A stretch of 37,691 bases of DNA, from assembly GCA_012798695.1 (NCBI GenBank), contig JAAZMR010000081.1, positions 1 through 37,691 of the forward strand, given 5' to 3'. The notes under the pieces were generated by a model, which saw only the letters and a list, made by a program, of their open reading frames with translations, was not told where the DNA came from and ran no database searches. Each line of letters starts with the position of its first letter. Within the stretch, counting starts at the first letter, position 1. This DNA comes from Bacillota bacterium (GTDB lineage Bacteria > Bacillota > Limnochordia > DTU087). A program made the translations under genes and the position numbers. Of this stretch, positions 14,691-25,500 are shown one piece after another.

Positions 14691-16361
14691 GTGTTAAGTG
14701 ATATCGAAATTGCCCAAAATGCTAGAATGCGACCGGTACAAGAGATTGGGGCTCAGTTAGGCCTTAATGATGGTGATTTGGAGTTATACGGCAGGTACAA
14801 GGCTAAGGTTGGGCCCGAGGTGTGGGAAAGAGTGCAAGGGCGCCTGAATGGCAAGTTGATCTATACGACCGCGATTACGGCCACCCCCGCGGGGGAAGGC
14901 AAGACCTGTACCGCCATCGGCCTGACTCAGGCGCTCGGGAAAATGGGTGAGAAGGTAACAGTTTGTCTGAGGGAACCTTCGTTGGGCCCTACCTTTGGTA
15001 TCAAAGGCGGAGCTGCTGGAGGCGGCTATGCTCAAGTAGTACCTATGGAGGATATCAATCTGCATTTTACTGGCGACATTCATGCAGTAGGTACAGCTCA
15101 TAATTTGCTAGCAGCCGTGATTGAAAACCACATTTTCCAAGGAAACGAATTGGACATCGATCCGAAACGAGTGCTGTGGCGAAGGGTAATGGATATGAAT
15201 GATCGTCAGTTGCGCAATATCGTAGTCGGTCTCGGTGGGCCAGGGGATGGGGTGACCAAGGAGTCAGCCTTCGATATTACCGTGGCATCAGAAATCATGG
15301 CTATTCTGTGTCTGGCGGAAGATATGGAAGATCTGAAGCGCCGGCTAGGACAGATGCTTGTCGGATATACTCGCAGTAAGAAACCGGTTTTTGCTCGGGA
15401 GTTAGGTGTAATCGGTTCATTGGCGGTTCTGCTGAAAGATGCTCTTAAACCGAATCTTGTCCAGACCCTGGAAGGCCAACCGGCTTTTGTCCATGGTGGA
15501 CCTTTTGCCAACATTGCTCATGGTAATAACAGCATTATCGCTACTCGCTTAGCACTGAAGCTGTCTGATTATGTAGTTACTGAAGGCGGGTTTGCTGCTG
15601 ATTTGGGAGCTGAGAAGTTTTTTGACATTGTGCACGGATATAGTGGGCTGACTCCGGATGTAGCCGTTCTGGTGGCATCAGTCAGAGCACTGAATATGCA
15701 TGGGGGAGTTGCTAGGGACAAGGTAGCCGAGACGAATCTAGAGGCTCTAGACCGCGGTTTGAGCAACCTGGAGAAGCATGTGGCAAATCTAAAGAAATAC
15801 GGTATCCCGGTTGTAGTGGCGCTTAACCGCTTTCCTACTGATGACATTTCGGAACTGGAATTAGTGGAGACAAGATGTAAAGAATTGGGAGTTGTGGCTG
15901 CCATTTCAGAAGTGGTTGCCAAAGGCGGCGAGGGTGGCCTTGAATTGGCAGAAGCTGTGCTATCAGCCTTATCAAAGGGAGAGAGCAAATTCACACCATT
16001 ATACGATTGGGATCTGCCCATTAAGGAGAAGATCGGCATTTTGGCTCGTGAGATCTACGGAGCGGATGATGTCGTCTATACGCCTCGAGCAGAGCAGGAC
16101 ATGGCAGCACTGACCTCGATGGGCTGTAGTGGGCTCCCTTTATGTATCGCTAAAACCCAGCACTCCTTGTCAGACAACTCGGCCCTCAAAGGTGCTCCGA
16201 CTGGCTGGACACTCACGGTTAGAGAAGTAAGAGCATCTTTAGGTGCAGGCTTTTTGGTGCCTTTGACCGGGGATATGATGACCATGCCAGGACTGCCTAA
16301 GGAGCCGGCCGCCAAGAGAATTGATATAGACAAAAATGGAGCCATAGTAGGGTTATCATAA
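14691..16361 (+). CDS. fhs: Formate-tetrahydrofolate ligase
   Basis: This enzyme makes 10-formyl-tetrahydrofolate from formate, THF and ATP. It feeds purine and fMet synthesis or, in acetogens, the methyl branch of the Wood-Ljungdahl pathway. From GTG 14691 the protein has 556 residues, the usual length. The phosphate-binding loop TPAGEGKTCT lies at about residues 65-74, followed by REPSLGPTFGIKGGAAGGGYAQV and the C-terminal LPLTGDMMTMPGLPKEPAA-like end. GTG 14691 is seven bases from AAAGGGAG; TTG 14685 would be too close. No other Wood-Ljungdahl gene is in the window, so acetogenesis cannot be inferred. ndk follows after 30 bp. Confidence 0.97.
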   Translation: MLSDIEIAQNARMRPVQEIGAQLGLNDGDLELYGRYKAKVGPEVWERVQGRLNGKLIYTTAITATPAGEGKTCTAIGLTQALGKMGEKVTVCLREPSLGPTFGIKGGAAGGGYAQVVPMEDINLHFTGDIHAVGTAHNLLAAVIENHIFQGNELDIDPKRVLWRRVMDMNDRQLRNIVVGLGGPGDGVTKESAFDITVASEIMAILCLAEDMEDLKRRLGQMLVGYTRSKKPVFARELGVIGSLAVLLKDALKPNLVQTLEGQPAFVHGGPFANIAHGNNSIIATRLALKLSDYVVTEGGFAADLGAEKFFDIVHGYSGLTPDVAVLVASVRALNMHGGVARDKVAETNLEALDRGLSNLEKHVANLKKYGIPVVVALNRFPTDDISELELVETRCKELGVVAAISEVVAKGGEGGLELAEAVLSALSKGESKFTPLYDWDLPIKEKIGILAREIYGADDVVYTPRAEQDMAALTSMGCSGLPLCIAKTQHSLSDNSALKGAPTGWTLTVREVRASLGAGFLVPLTGDMMTMPGLPKEPAAKRIDIDKNGAIVGLS

Positions 16362-16391
16362 GTAGCTTCGGATAGTAGGGAGTGAAGTGGT

Positions 16392-16799
16392 TTGGCAATT
16401 GAGCAGACTTTCGTGATCATTAAGCCAGAAGCCGTGGAAAGAAGATTTATAGGGGAAATCTTGACTCGGTTCGAACGCAAGGGTTTCAGTATTAAACAGT
16501 TGGCGGTCACTCGGATTGAGAAGGACCTGGCAGAGGAGCATTATGCTCATCATCAGGACAAGCCGTTTTTCTCACACCTGATCGAATCAATTACAGCGGG
16601 CCCGGTTGTCTTGGCGATCTTGGAAGGTGAAGATGCCATCACTCAGGTACGCAACATGGTGGGTGCCACTGATCCAGTGAAGGCGGCTCCTGGCACCATC
16701 CGGGGAGATTTGGCTATCCATCTTCCCTATAACATGGTTCACGCGGCTGATACACCGGCCGCGGTTGAAGCGGAGATCAAGCGCTTTTTTGGGGACTAA
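16392..16799 (+). CDS. ndk: Nucleoside-diphosphate kinase
   Basis: This enzyme equilibrates nucleoside di- and triphosphates through a phosphohistidine. The N-terminal EQTFVIIKPEAVERRFIGEI, the nucleotide-contacting GATDPVKAAPGTIRGDLA and the active-site histidine 117 in NMVHAADT are present. The tail differs slightly from the usual NxxHGSDS. The 135-residue length is normal. Start TTG 16392 has GGGAGTGAAG upstream and no better alternative. It is closely spaced with fhs and the small gene that follows, suggesting one transcript. Confidence 0.95.
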   Translation: MAIEQTFVIIKPEAVERRFIGEILTRFERKGFSIKQLAVTRIEKDLAEEHYAHHQDKPFFSHLIESITAGPVVLAILEGEDAITQVRNMVGATDPVKAAPGTIRGDLAIHLPYNMVHAADTPAAVEAEIKRFFGD

Positions 16800-16825
16800 G
16801 ACTCTAGATACGAAGGAGGGGCAGC

Positions 16826-17014
16826 ATGCTGGCAGCTGATCTGGCGAAGATTCTGGAAGGTAAGACTATCGCTGCGGCAGAGTTGAGTAATGGGACGGTA
16901 AAATTGCAGTTTGCCGATGGCACCAGCTTTGCTCGAGAAAAGACCTGTGAAGGCATCATCACTGCTTTTATGCGGGATACAGAAGGCAATGTGATGGCCA
17001 GTGCTCGTATCTGA
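16826..17014 (+). CDS. Small conserved-looking protein of unknown function
   Basis: A 62-residue ORF has an excellent ribosome binding site (GAAGGAGGGG, 6 bases from ATG) and lies 26 bp after ndk. The sequence looks like a helix followed by two or three beta strands (TIAAAELSNGTVKLQFADGTSFA). It has no signal peptide, cysteine or catalytic motif. Codon use resembles its neighbours. I do not recognise the family. A terminator follows, so it probably ends the fhs-ndk transcript. Confidence 0.7.
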   Translation: MLAADLAKILEGKTIAAAELSNGTVKLQFADGTSFAREKTCEGIITAFMRDTEGNVMASARI

Positions 17015-17052
17015 CCAGGATTCCAGTCGTGGATAGATTGACACTTGGGGTT

Positions 17053-17080
17053 AAGGGTAAGGCATGGCTTTACCCTTTCT
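17053..17080 (+). terminator. Terminator after the fhs-ndk-small gene unit
   Basis: AAGGGTAA (17053-17060) pairs with TTACCCTT (17070-17077) around a 9-nt loop, followed by TCTTCAATT. It separates the small gene from the SpoIID-like gene and argues against starting that gene at 17045. Confidence 0.65.
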
Positions 17081-17119
17081 TCAATTAGGAGTAAACGGCA
17101 GAGGCATGCTGAGGATTCT

Positions 17120-19744
17120 ATGACTCTTGGGGGAGGTAGGAGAGGATTGGGGAGACCTGGTTGCATGCAGCATAATGGTTGTGCCCAGTTGGTTTCGGGA
17201 AATGCCATCTCATTGAGATTGTTGACCCTGGGGTTAGCCCTGTATTTGTTGATTATCTCATCTGGCCATGTTTTAGCCGCTCTTCCATCTAGAGTATTAC
17301 AGCTGCGGGATACCCAAGAGCAAGTCGCCATAGGCCTAGGTGAAATGCTAGGGAAAATTAGGATCTCTTCCACTAGCGGAGTGAGGCTCATCACATCAAG
17401 AGGTGAGAACGTTGAGCAAGTTCATCAGGCAATTCGTGTGGTGGGACATGCAGGCGAACAGCCACGGGGTCAAGGGCAGGTCTGGAGAGTGCAGATTAAA
17501 GCAAGTCGGGATGAAGAAGCCGCACAGGATTTGCGCCGTCAAGTGGAGAAAGACTGTAGTTTTCCCGCCTATGTAGTACAAGTGGAACCTTGGTATAAGG
17601 TGCAAGTAGGTGACGCGGCCAGCCCGGCCGAGGCAGAGGCACTCAAAGAGAGGCTCATGCTCCTCGGTTATCAGGACTCCTGGGTGACAAGGGTCGCATT
17701 GCCTCCTGAAGAAGCCATCTCGGATTCTACGGCTGAGAGACCATATTTCAGAATAGAAGATGATGCAGGGCACTTGCTCACCACAGTCAAGGAAACAGAG
17801 CTAATGGCCGAAGCTGTAGGCCCCGAGCCCTTAACGCTGGAAATATCAGGCATCAAGATGGGCAGTTACCGAGGTCATCTGCGGCTCGAATTCTTAGGAG
17901 AAGGGCGAGTTGGGATCACTAATATCATTGGGCTGGAGGAATATCTGTATGGAGTAGTCGGCTCAGAGCTCTATAGTAGGAATGAAGAAGATCTGGCAGC
18001 ACTGGCAGCGCAAGCAGTTGCTGCCCGCACATATGCTATCGAGAACCTGGGTAAGCATGATATGGAAGGTTTTGATCTCTGTTCGACGGTGCATTGCCAG
18101 GTCTACCAGGGAACTGAAAGAGAGTCTGAGCTCATTCGGAAAGCTGTTGATCTGACTGAGGGAGAGATTCTGGTCTATGGTGGCCAGACCATCAGTGCCG
18201 TATATCATTCCAGCAGTGGAGGTGCAACTGCTGGGGCCGAGCAGGTGTGGGCTACTCGTTACTCCGGTTATCTCAGACCTCAGCTAGACGAAGCAGTGGA
18301 TCCGGAAACTGGCTCATTAGTGAAACTCGGAGAGAACAGGCCTGGATACAACTGGGAAATTGAGTGGCAAGGAGATGAACTAGCCGACAGCCTTCGTCGT
18401 TACCTGCAAAGCGAGCTCTCTATCAAAGTTCCCTCAACTGCGGTGCTTAACAATCTGCAAGTCGTCAAGGGGGATGCTTTAGATAGAGTAGATAAGCTGG
18501 TTATTCGTTATGAGGAAACTACCGAAGCAGGCGAATCCCGACAGCTTGAGTATGAGGTCAAGAAGGACAAGATCCGTTGGGTCTTGCGAAGGCCCGATGG
18601 AGGCATTTTGCCAAGTACTTGCTTTAGTTTGGACATCGATCAACAGAATGGTAGAGTTCGCAAGGCTGTGGCCTTTGGGCGGGGCAATGGCCATGGCTTG
18701 GGTCTCTCACAAGCAGGGGCTTTGCATATGTCTCGTTTAGGCTATGCATACGAAGACATACTGGCACATTACTACACCGGTGTTGCTCTAGTATCGGTGG
18801 GGGAATACTATGAAAGAATGGAGTCTCGGCTCATCTGGGAAGACAAAGGGCTAGTTCAAACCTGGGCGGCGATCCTGGGCCCGGACCAAGGTATCGATGA
18901 ACTGACAGATGTGATCAAGTGGTCACCGAGTGGGGATTTGATTGCTTATGGCACGAGTAGAGATCAAGGTGGTTTGTGGGTCTTCAATACCATAACAGGT
19001 GAGAGTGTCTGTTACTTAAGAGAACCCATAAGGGAAGTGGCTTGGAAGACTGATGGTTCGGCACTGGCGGTAGTTAGTCAGAACGGTCAGGGAGAGCTAA
19101 GGCAATTACGCATAGTAGAATTGGGGACAAGTAATGCTCAGGGCGATGAGTCTGCTCCCACTTATGTCTTGGGGCAAGCAGTCGATATTCACTCCCCGGC
19201 ATGGTTGCCTGATAGTGAGCTCGTGGTTTTTGCTCAGAATGGGATGATTTATGGAGCGCAGGATGGGGTAAGTGTGCCGTTGATTGCCGATGCCGGAAGC
19301 CCTTGTTTAAGCCCTGATGGCAAGAAGCTTGCTCTCAGTAAGCAGGGTGCCATATGGTTGTATCAGCTGGCCACCGGAGCAGCAGAAAGGCTCTGCTGGA
19401 TAGGCAATATCCAATCCTTAATTTGGTCACCTGATGGAGAGTATCTGGCTGCCACTACGGATTCAGATATAGCTGTGATTAACGTATTCGATAAGGAGAT
19501 CGTGGCACGCTTCCCCGGGGATAGTCCTACTTGGTCTGCTGATGGTTGGTTTCTGGCCTATGTTCATGCTGATCAGGGTGGCGGCATGGAGGCTCGTATA
19601 TGGGAACTGAACTCCAGTGAGACACAGGTACTGGCCGAAAGTAAATTCGGCAGTGAAGGGCAGGGGGCAATCCATTGGTCGGCATCTGGTAACTCTTTAG
19701 CCTATAATATCGATCGAATGCTGTATTTGCTCACTTTCCGGTGA
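17120..19744 (+). CDS. Secreted SPOR - SpoIID/LytB - beta-propeller protein
   Basis: This exported protein of about 874 residues has an unusual domain order. A signal or anchor helix lies near residues 30-54. Two SPOR-like units (about 120-195) include WRVQIKASRDEEAAQDL and YKVQVGDAASPAEAEALKERL. A SpoIID/LytB domain (about 245-570) has ITNIIGLEEYLYGVVGSEL, AAQAVAARTYAI, TVHCQVYQG, YHSSSGG and GHGLGLSQAGALHMS. SpoIID is a lytic transglycosylase acting on peptidoglycan strands lacking stem peptides. The C-terminal 250 residues form a TolB/WD40-like propeller with repeated WSPDGEYLA-type blades. I chose ATG 17120 (GAGG five bases upstream); ATG 17165 is possible. Its size and propeller separate it from canonical sporulation SpoIID. 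Confidence 0.88.
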   Translation: MTLGGGRRGLGRPGCMQHNGCAQLVSGNAISLRLLTLGLALYLLIISSGHVLAALPSRVLQLRDTQEQVAIGLGEMLGKIRISSTSGVRLITSRGENVEQVHQAIRVVGHAGEQPRGQGQVWRVQIKASRDEEAAQDLRRQVEKDCSFPAYVVQVEPWYKVQVGDAASPAEAEALKERLMLLGYQDSWVTRVALPPEEAISDSTAERPYFRIEDDAGHLLTTVKETELMAEAVGPEPLTLEISGIKMGSYRGHLRLEFLGEGRVGITNIIGLEEYLYGVVGSELYSRNEEDLAALAAQAVAARTYAIENLGKHDMEGFDLCSTVHCQVYQGTERESELIRKAVDLTEGEILVYGGQTISAVYHSSSGGATAGAEQVWATRYSGYLRPQLDEAVDPETGSLVKLGENRPGYNWEIEWQGDELADSLRRYLQSELSIKVPSTAVLNNLQVVKGDALDRVDKLVIRYEETTEAGESRQLEYEVKKDKIRWVLRRPDGGILPSTCFSLDIDQQNGRVRKAVAFGRGNGHGLGLSQAGALHMSRLGYAYEDILAHYYTGVALVSVGEYYERMESRLIWEDKGLVQTWAAILGPDQGIDELTDVIKWSPSGDLIAYGTSRDQGGLWVFNTITGESVCYLREPIREVAWKTDGSALAVVSQNGQGELRQLRIVELGTSNAQGDESAPTYVLGQAVDIHSPAWLPDSELVVFAQNGMIYGAQDGVSVPLIADAGSPCLSPDGKKLALSKQGAIWLYQLATGAAERLCWIGNIQSLIWSPDGEYLAATTDSDIAVINVFDKEIVARFPGDSPTWSADGWFLAYVHADQGGGMEARIWELNSSETQVLAESKFGSEGQGAIHWSASGNSLAYNIDRMLYLLTFR

Positions 19745-19971
19745 TGGAAAAACGTTGTTTCTTTTCCGGAAGCCATTTGATATACTTACTGATAGCTGCC
19801 TTCAAGGGTGCCCATTCGCCCATCTCGGTCGGACACTCTTTCACTATCAGCTGTATAGATTTCAACCTCGCAAAGTGGCTCCACGAGGGCGCATTACGCT
19901 ATTGGAGACTTCCTGTACGCTAGTGGGAGAGGGGCTCCAAGAGGAGGAACCAGGGAGGGGAGGTCGATCAT

Positions 19972-20802
19972 GTGGAACTCTGGTTTACAGAGAAGCAAAC
20001 CGATCATGTGGGGCTTACATATAAGACCAAGCGGATTCTGCTGGCGAAACGGTCTCAGTATCAAGAGGTGGCAATCATCGAAACTGAGCAATTTGATCGC
20101 ATGCTATTACTTGATCGGGTAGTGCAAACCACCATTAGCGATGAATTCGTTTATCATGAGATGATCGCCCATGTGCCGCTGAACAGCCACCCGAATCCCC
20201 GTCGAGTGGCGGTAATTGGCGGCGGTGATGGTGGAACCATCCGTGAGATCATCAAACATGATTGTGTGGAGAAGGCCGTATTGGTCGAAATCGATGAACA
20301 GGTGATTAGAGCTAGTCGCCAATATCTGCCCGAGATTTCGAGTGGATTGGATGATGAGCGGGTGGAAGTGCTCATCACTGATGGTATTGCTCATATCCAG
20401 GAGTCAAAAGACACCTATGATGTGATTATCATAGACTCTACAGACCCGGTTGGCCCTGCGGTTGGCCTTTTTACTGAGGAGTTTTATGGAGATGTCTATG
20501 AAGCCCTGACTGATGAGGGCATTATGGTAGCACAGACCGAATCACCTTACTATGAACCAGAGCTGGTTCAGAGGACCTTTTCCCGCGTTAACGCGAATTT
20601 CCCGATAACCAAATTATACCTAGCCTTTATCCCAACCTATCCCAGTGGTATGTGGAGTTTTACTATTGGATCCAAGCAGCACGATCCTCTAGCAATTGAT
20701 GGCAAGAAGCCGGAGCCCATTGAGACGAGATATTATACTCATGATGTGCACAAAGCAGCTTTTTGCCTGCCTAGATTTGTGCAGAAGTTGGTGAAACCGT
20801 GA
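19972..20802 (+). CDS. speE: Polyamine aminopropyltransferase (spermidine synthase)
   Basis: This enzyme transfers an aminopropyl group from decarboxylated SAM to putrescine or a related amine. Family motifs are present: ELWFTEKQTDHVGLTYKTKRIL at the N-terminus, QYQEVAIIET and LLLDRVVQTT. Also seen are the nucleotide-binding VAVIGGGDGGTIREI, the catalytic-aspartate region IIIDSTDPVGPA, and FIPTYPSGMWSFTIGSK. The 276-residue length is standard. GTG 19972 follows GGGAGGGGAGG; the overlapping ATG at 19970 is out of frame. speD and agmatine genes are not in the window. A weak -10 (TATACT, 19781-19786) lies 190 bp upstream. Confidence 0.96.
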   Translation: MELWFTEKQTDHVGLTYKTKRILLAKRSQYQEVAIIETEQFDRMLLLDRVVQTTISDEFVYHEMIAHVPLNSHPNPRRVAVIGGGDGGTIREIIKHDCVEKAVLVEIDEQVIRASRQYLPEISSGLDDERVEVLITDGIAHIQESKDTYDVIIIDSTDPVGPAVGLFTEEFYGDVYEALTDEGIMVAQTESPYYEPELVQRTFSRVNANFPITKLYLAFIPTYPSGMWSFTIGSKQHDPLAIDGKKPEPIETRYYTHDVHKAAFCLPRFVQKLVKP

Positions 20803-21020
20803 GAGTGCTGTGAAAGTATCTAACCCCAGCTGGAGCATAGCGATACTACGGCTACTCTGACAGCCAGACTAGTCAGGCAGGTTTTACTTGGTATCTGGCC
20901 CAGAGCTGGGCAGCAGGATTGCTGCAAATAGCCCAGAAGTATAGATGACGAGAGGCAGGCTTGTCACCTTGGGTGCAGGCCTTTCAATGTATGTAACGCT
21001 TACCAAAAGGAAGTGGTAGA

Positions 21021-22700
21021 ATGAGTATGGCCCTAAAGCTGCAATCGCGAATTCAGACGGCATTTGCAGAGGCAGTTCAAGCAGCAGCTGCTAGCGAGGG
21101 CTGGACAATAAGTGATATGCCAGTGGTGGAGCTGGAGATACCCAGAGAGAAGGCTCATGGGGATTTGGCTACCAATCTTGCTATGCAGCTTTCTCGGGAG
21201 GTAAAGCTGCCACCGAGACGCATAGCGGAGACAATCATCGGGCATCTGGAGACGGCAGGTACCTTCATTGCCCACCTTGAGGTAGCCGGCCCGGGGTTTA
21301 TTAATATGTACCTTAGTAATGAGTGGCTCTACGAAGTCCTGCGGGATATCGAAAGTCAGGGTACCGCCTATGGCTGTTCAACAGCTGGACAGGCGAAGAA
21401 AGTAATGCTGGAGTTTGTCAGTGCCAATCCTGTAGGCCCCATGAATGTAGTCAACGCCCGGGCCGCGGCAGTAGGGGATACATTAGCTAATATCATGCAA
21501 GCTGCAGGTTATGAGGTCAGCCGCGAATATTACGTCAATGACGCTGGTCGGCAAGCTCGCCTTTTTGGCCTATCTATACTGGCACGCTATAAGGAACTGG
21601 CTGGTCAGGATGCGGAATTTCCTGAGGATGGATATCCAGCGGCCTATGTGACAGAACTGGCCAAGATTTTGAGGCAGGAAGTACCTGATCTGCTAGAGAA
21701 ATCCCCAGAGGAGCAGGAAGCTTTCTGCAAACAGTGGGGCACCGATCGAATGGTTCAACAGCAAAAGGCAGATTTGAAGGCCTTTGGGGTAGAATTCGAT
21801 GTCTGGTTCCGAGAACGAGAACTACATAAAGCAAATCGGCTGGAGAAGGTCATCAAGTTTTTGGAGCAAGCAGGGTTTCTATATGAGGAAGATGGTGCTA
21901 TCTGGTTTGCTTCCTCGAAGTTCGGTGATGATAAGGATAGGGTCATGGTCAAGTCAGATGGAGTTCCCACTTACCTCACAGCTGACGTTGCCTATCATTG
22001 GGACAAGTATCGGCGCGGATTTGATCACTTAATCGATATCTGGGGCCCTGATCATCATGGATATATTGGAAGAATGCATGCTGCTATCCAGGCGTTGGGT
22101 TATCCGGCTGATAGCTTTGAGGTAATTATTCTTCAGTTAGTTACCCTATTACGTCATGGCCAGAAGGTGCGCATGTCCAAACGGGCCGGGAGATTTGTCG
22201 CCATGGAAGAGCTGCTGGAAGAGGTTGGAAAAGATGCGGCTCGGTATTTCTTCCTCATGCGGGCACCCGATAGCCATCTGGATTTTGATCTCGCCTTGGC
22301 TGTTGAGCAGAGTCAGGAAAACCCAGTTTACTATGTCCAGTATGCTCATGCCCGCATCTGCAGTATTTTACGGCAGGCCGAAGAAAACGATGTCAGGTGT
22401 CCGTCCATTGATCAGGCTGCTCTGCGTCTCTTGCAGACAGAACCCGAAGTCGATCTAATCAAGAAACTAGCACAACTGCCGGAGGAGATCATCCAAGCAG
22501 CAGAGCGCAGGGAGCCACATCATATAGCACGTTATTGCCACGAATTGGCATCTAGCTTTCATAGTTTTTATGCACATTGTCGGGTGTTAGGAGAGGATGA
22601 GGCATTGCAAGGAGCACGACTAGTTCTGTTAAAGGCAACTAGACAAGTGTTACAGACGTCATTGGGGATTCTGGGAGTCTCAGCCCCGGAACAGATGTAG
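21021..22700 (+). CDS. argS: Arginyl-tRNA synthetase with altered HIGH signature
   Basis: This class I synthetase charges tRNA-Arg. It has 559 residues, with an N-terminal Add-1 domain, the catalytic Rossmann core starting VMLEFVSANPVGP, and a KMSKS-like loop RMSKRAG. The C-terminal DALR domain begins NPVYYVQYAHARICSI. The class I signature, usually H-(V/I/M)-G-(H/N), reads N-V-V-N here (PMNVVNARAAAVGD, about residues 140-153). The rest of the core, including YYVNDAGRQ and WGPDHHGYIGRM, looks intact, so the enzyme is probably functional in a variant lineage. ATG 21021 has AAGGAAGTGG upstream. Confidence 0.95.
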   Translation: MSMALKLQSRIQTAFAEAVQAAAASEGWTISDMPVVELEIPREKAHGDLATNLAMQLSREVKLPPRRIAETIIGHLETAGTFIAHLEVAGPGFINMYLSNEWLYEVLRDIESQGTAYGCSTAGQAKKVMLEFVSANPVGPMNVVNARAAAVGDTLANIMQAAGYEVSREYYVNDAGRQARLFGLSILARYKELAGQDAEFPEDGYPAAYVTELAKILRQEVPDLLEKSPEEQEAFCKQWGTDRMVQQQKADLKAFGVEFDVWFRERELHKANRLEKVIKFLEQAGFLYEEDGAIWFASSKFGDDKDRVMVKSDGVPTYLTADVAYHWDKYRRGFDHLIDIWGPDHHGYIGRMHAAIQALGYPADSFEVIILQLVTLLRHGQKVRMSKRAGRFVAMEELLEEVGKDAARYFFLMRAPDSHLDFDLALAVEQSQENPVYYVQYAHARICSILRQAEENDVRCPSIDQAALRLLQTEPEVDLIKKLAQLPEEIIQAAERREPHHIARYCHELASSFHSFYAHCRVLGEDEALQGARLVLLKATRQVLQTSLGILGVSAPEQM

Positions 22701-22744
22701 GAACCTTCGGGGAGTGCTGGTCTACCTTAACGAGGAGGAACTGT

Positions 22745-23470
22745 ATGGCAGGGCAATCGATTAGTAAGTCATGGCAGATATTCCGTAAAGGGATTCGCTA
22801 TTCATACGACTATCTTGGTATGGTGATGGCCACTAGTGCTCTCTGGTTTTTCGCGGGTTTCCTGCCCATCTTGGTGGTTACTACCCTCAGCAAGTATATT
22901 AAGAACCCAGCAGTTGTGGGGGTAGCCATGGTACTGACACTGATCACTCTTGGGCCGGCAACAGCAGCCGTCCATGCCATGATGGCCAAGATCCTGGACA
23001 GAGAAGATGTCGGGGTTAGGGAGTACTTTCATCATTTCCGCCGTTTCTTTGGTCGTTCAGTAGGTCTTGTGTTACTCAATGTCCTCATTCTGGTTATCTT
23101 AGGTTGTGATTTTTTCTTCACAATCAATAATCCTAACAAGATCATCCGCATGTTGTCCGGCATCTGGGTTTACTTCTTCATTTTCTGGGCACTGATGAGC
23201 AATTATGTCTTTCCCTTTTTGGTCAACCAGGATATTGGCATATTCCTGACCATGAAGCGAGCAGTGCTCATAGCTCTAGACAATATGGTGGTCACGATAT
23301 TCCTGACTATTGCCGTGGTGCTAATCATGGTGCTCAGTGTGATTTTGGCTGCACCGGTGCTGCTGTTGATGATGGGTATCGTTGCCTTCCTTCAGAATGT
23401 CGGTTATCGGGAGCTCATGCAGAAATACGACACAGATACGGAGGAGATGGCTGCAGATGTGGAAGGTTAG
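22745..23470 (+). CDS. DUF624/YesL-like polytopic membrane protein
   Basis: A 241-residue membrane protein with about five hydrophobic helices (near residues 30-50, 56-78, 104-122, 137-160 and 185-218). The segment LGPATAAVHAMMAKILDREDVGVREYFHHFRRFFGRSVG matches the DUF624/YesL pattern, in which a GPA..A motif precedes a basic amphipathic stretch before the third helix. Function is unknown; family members often sit near carbohydrate transport genes, which is not the case here. ATG 22745 has ACGAGGAGGA upstream. It lies 44 bp after argS and ends before a strong terminator. Confidence 0.7.
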   Translation: MAGQSISKSWQIFRKGIRYSYDYLGMVMATSALWFFAGFLPILVVTTLSKYIKNPAVVGVAMVLTLITLGPATAAVHAMMAKILDREDVGVREYFHHFRRFFGRSVGLVLLNVLILVILGCDFFFTINNPNKIIRMLSGIWVYFFIFWALMSNYVFPFLVNQDIGIFLTMKRAVLIALDNMVVTIFLTIAVVLIMVLSVILAAPVLLLMMGIVAFLQNVGYRELMQKYDTDTEEMAADVEG

Positions 23471-23542
23471 TCTAGAGTCAGCATTGAAACAGTGGGGTTT
23501 GCAGCGAATTGCGGAGTAAGCTGTTTCTACCTACCGAGTTGA

Positions 23543-25321
<1,779 letters not shown>

Positions 25322-25381
25322 TTGGGTTTAACGGCAGTGGGCTTAGTGAACGTGTTGGTGGCGAAAAGTGGCGTAGTTTGA

Positions 25382-25387
25382 TATAAT
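25382..25387 (+). promoter_or_regulatory. -10 element upstream of the bifunctional-nuclease gene
   Basis: A perfect TATAAT; the best -35 (TTGGTG, 25355-25360) is spaced at 21 bp. Transcription would start near 25394, giving a leader of about 107 nt before ATG 25501. Confidence 0.45.
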
Positions 25388-25500
25388 AATGGCAGATTCA
25401 GATTAGGCACGTGGAAGCAGATACTACTCGTTTGTCGGTGGTAGCGGCAAACAGAGCTAGCCAGATTTATGACCTTGGGAGGACGAGAGAGGTGGAAGAG

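Noticed and set aside
20803-21020. Gene remnant between speE and argS
   Set aside because: Short open stretches exist in two frames, but neither has a start, a ribosome binding site or recognisable similarity.
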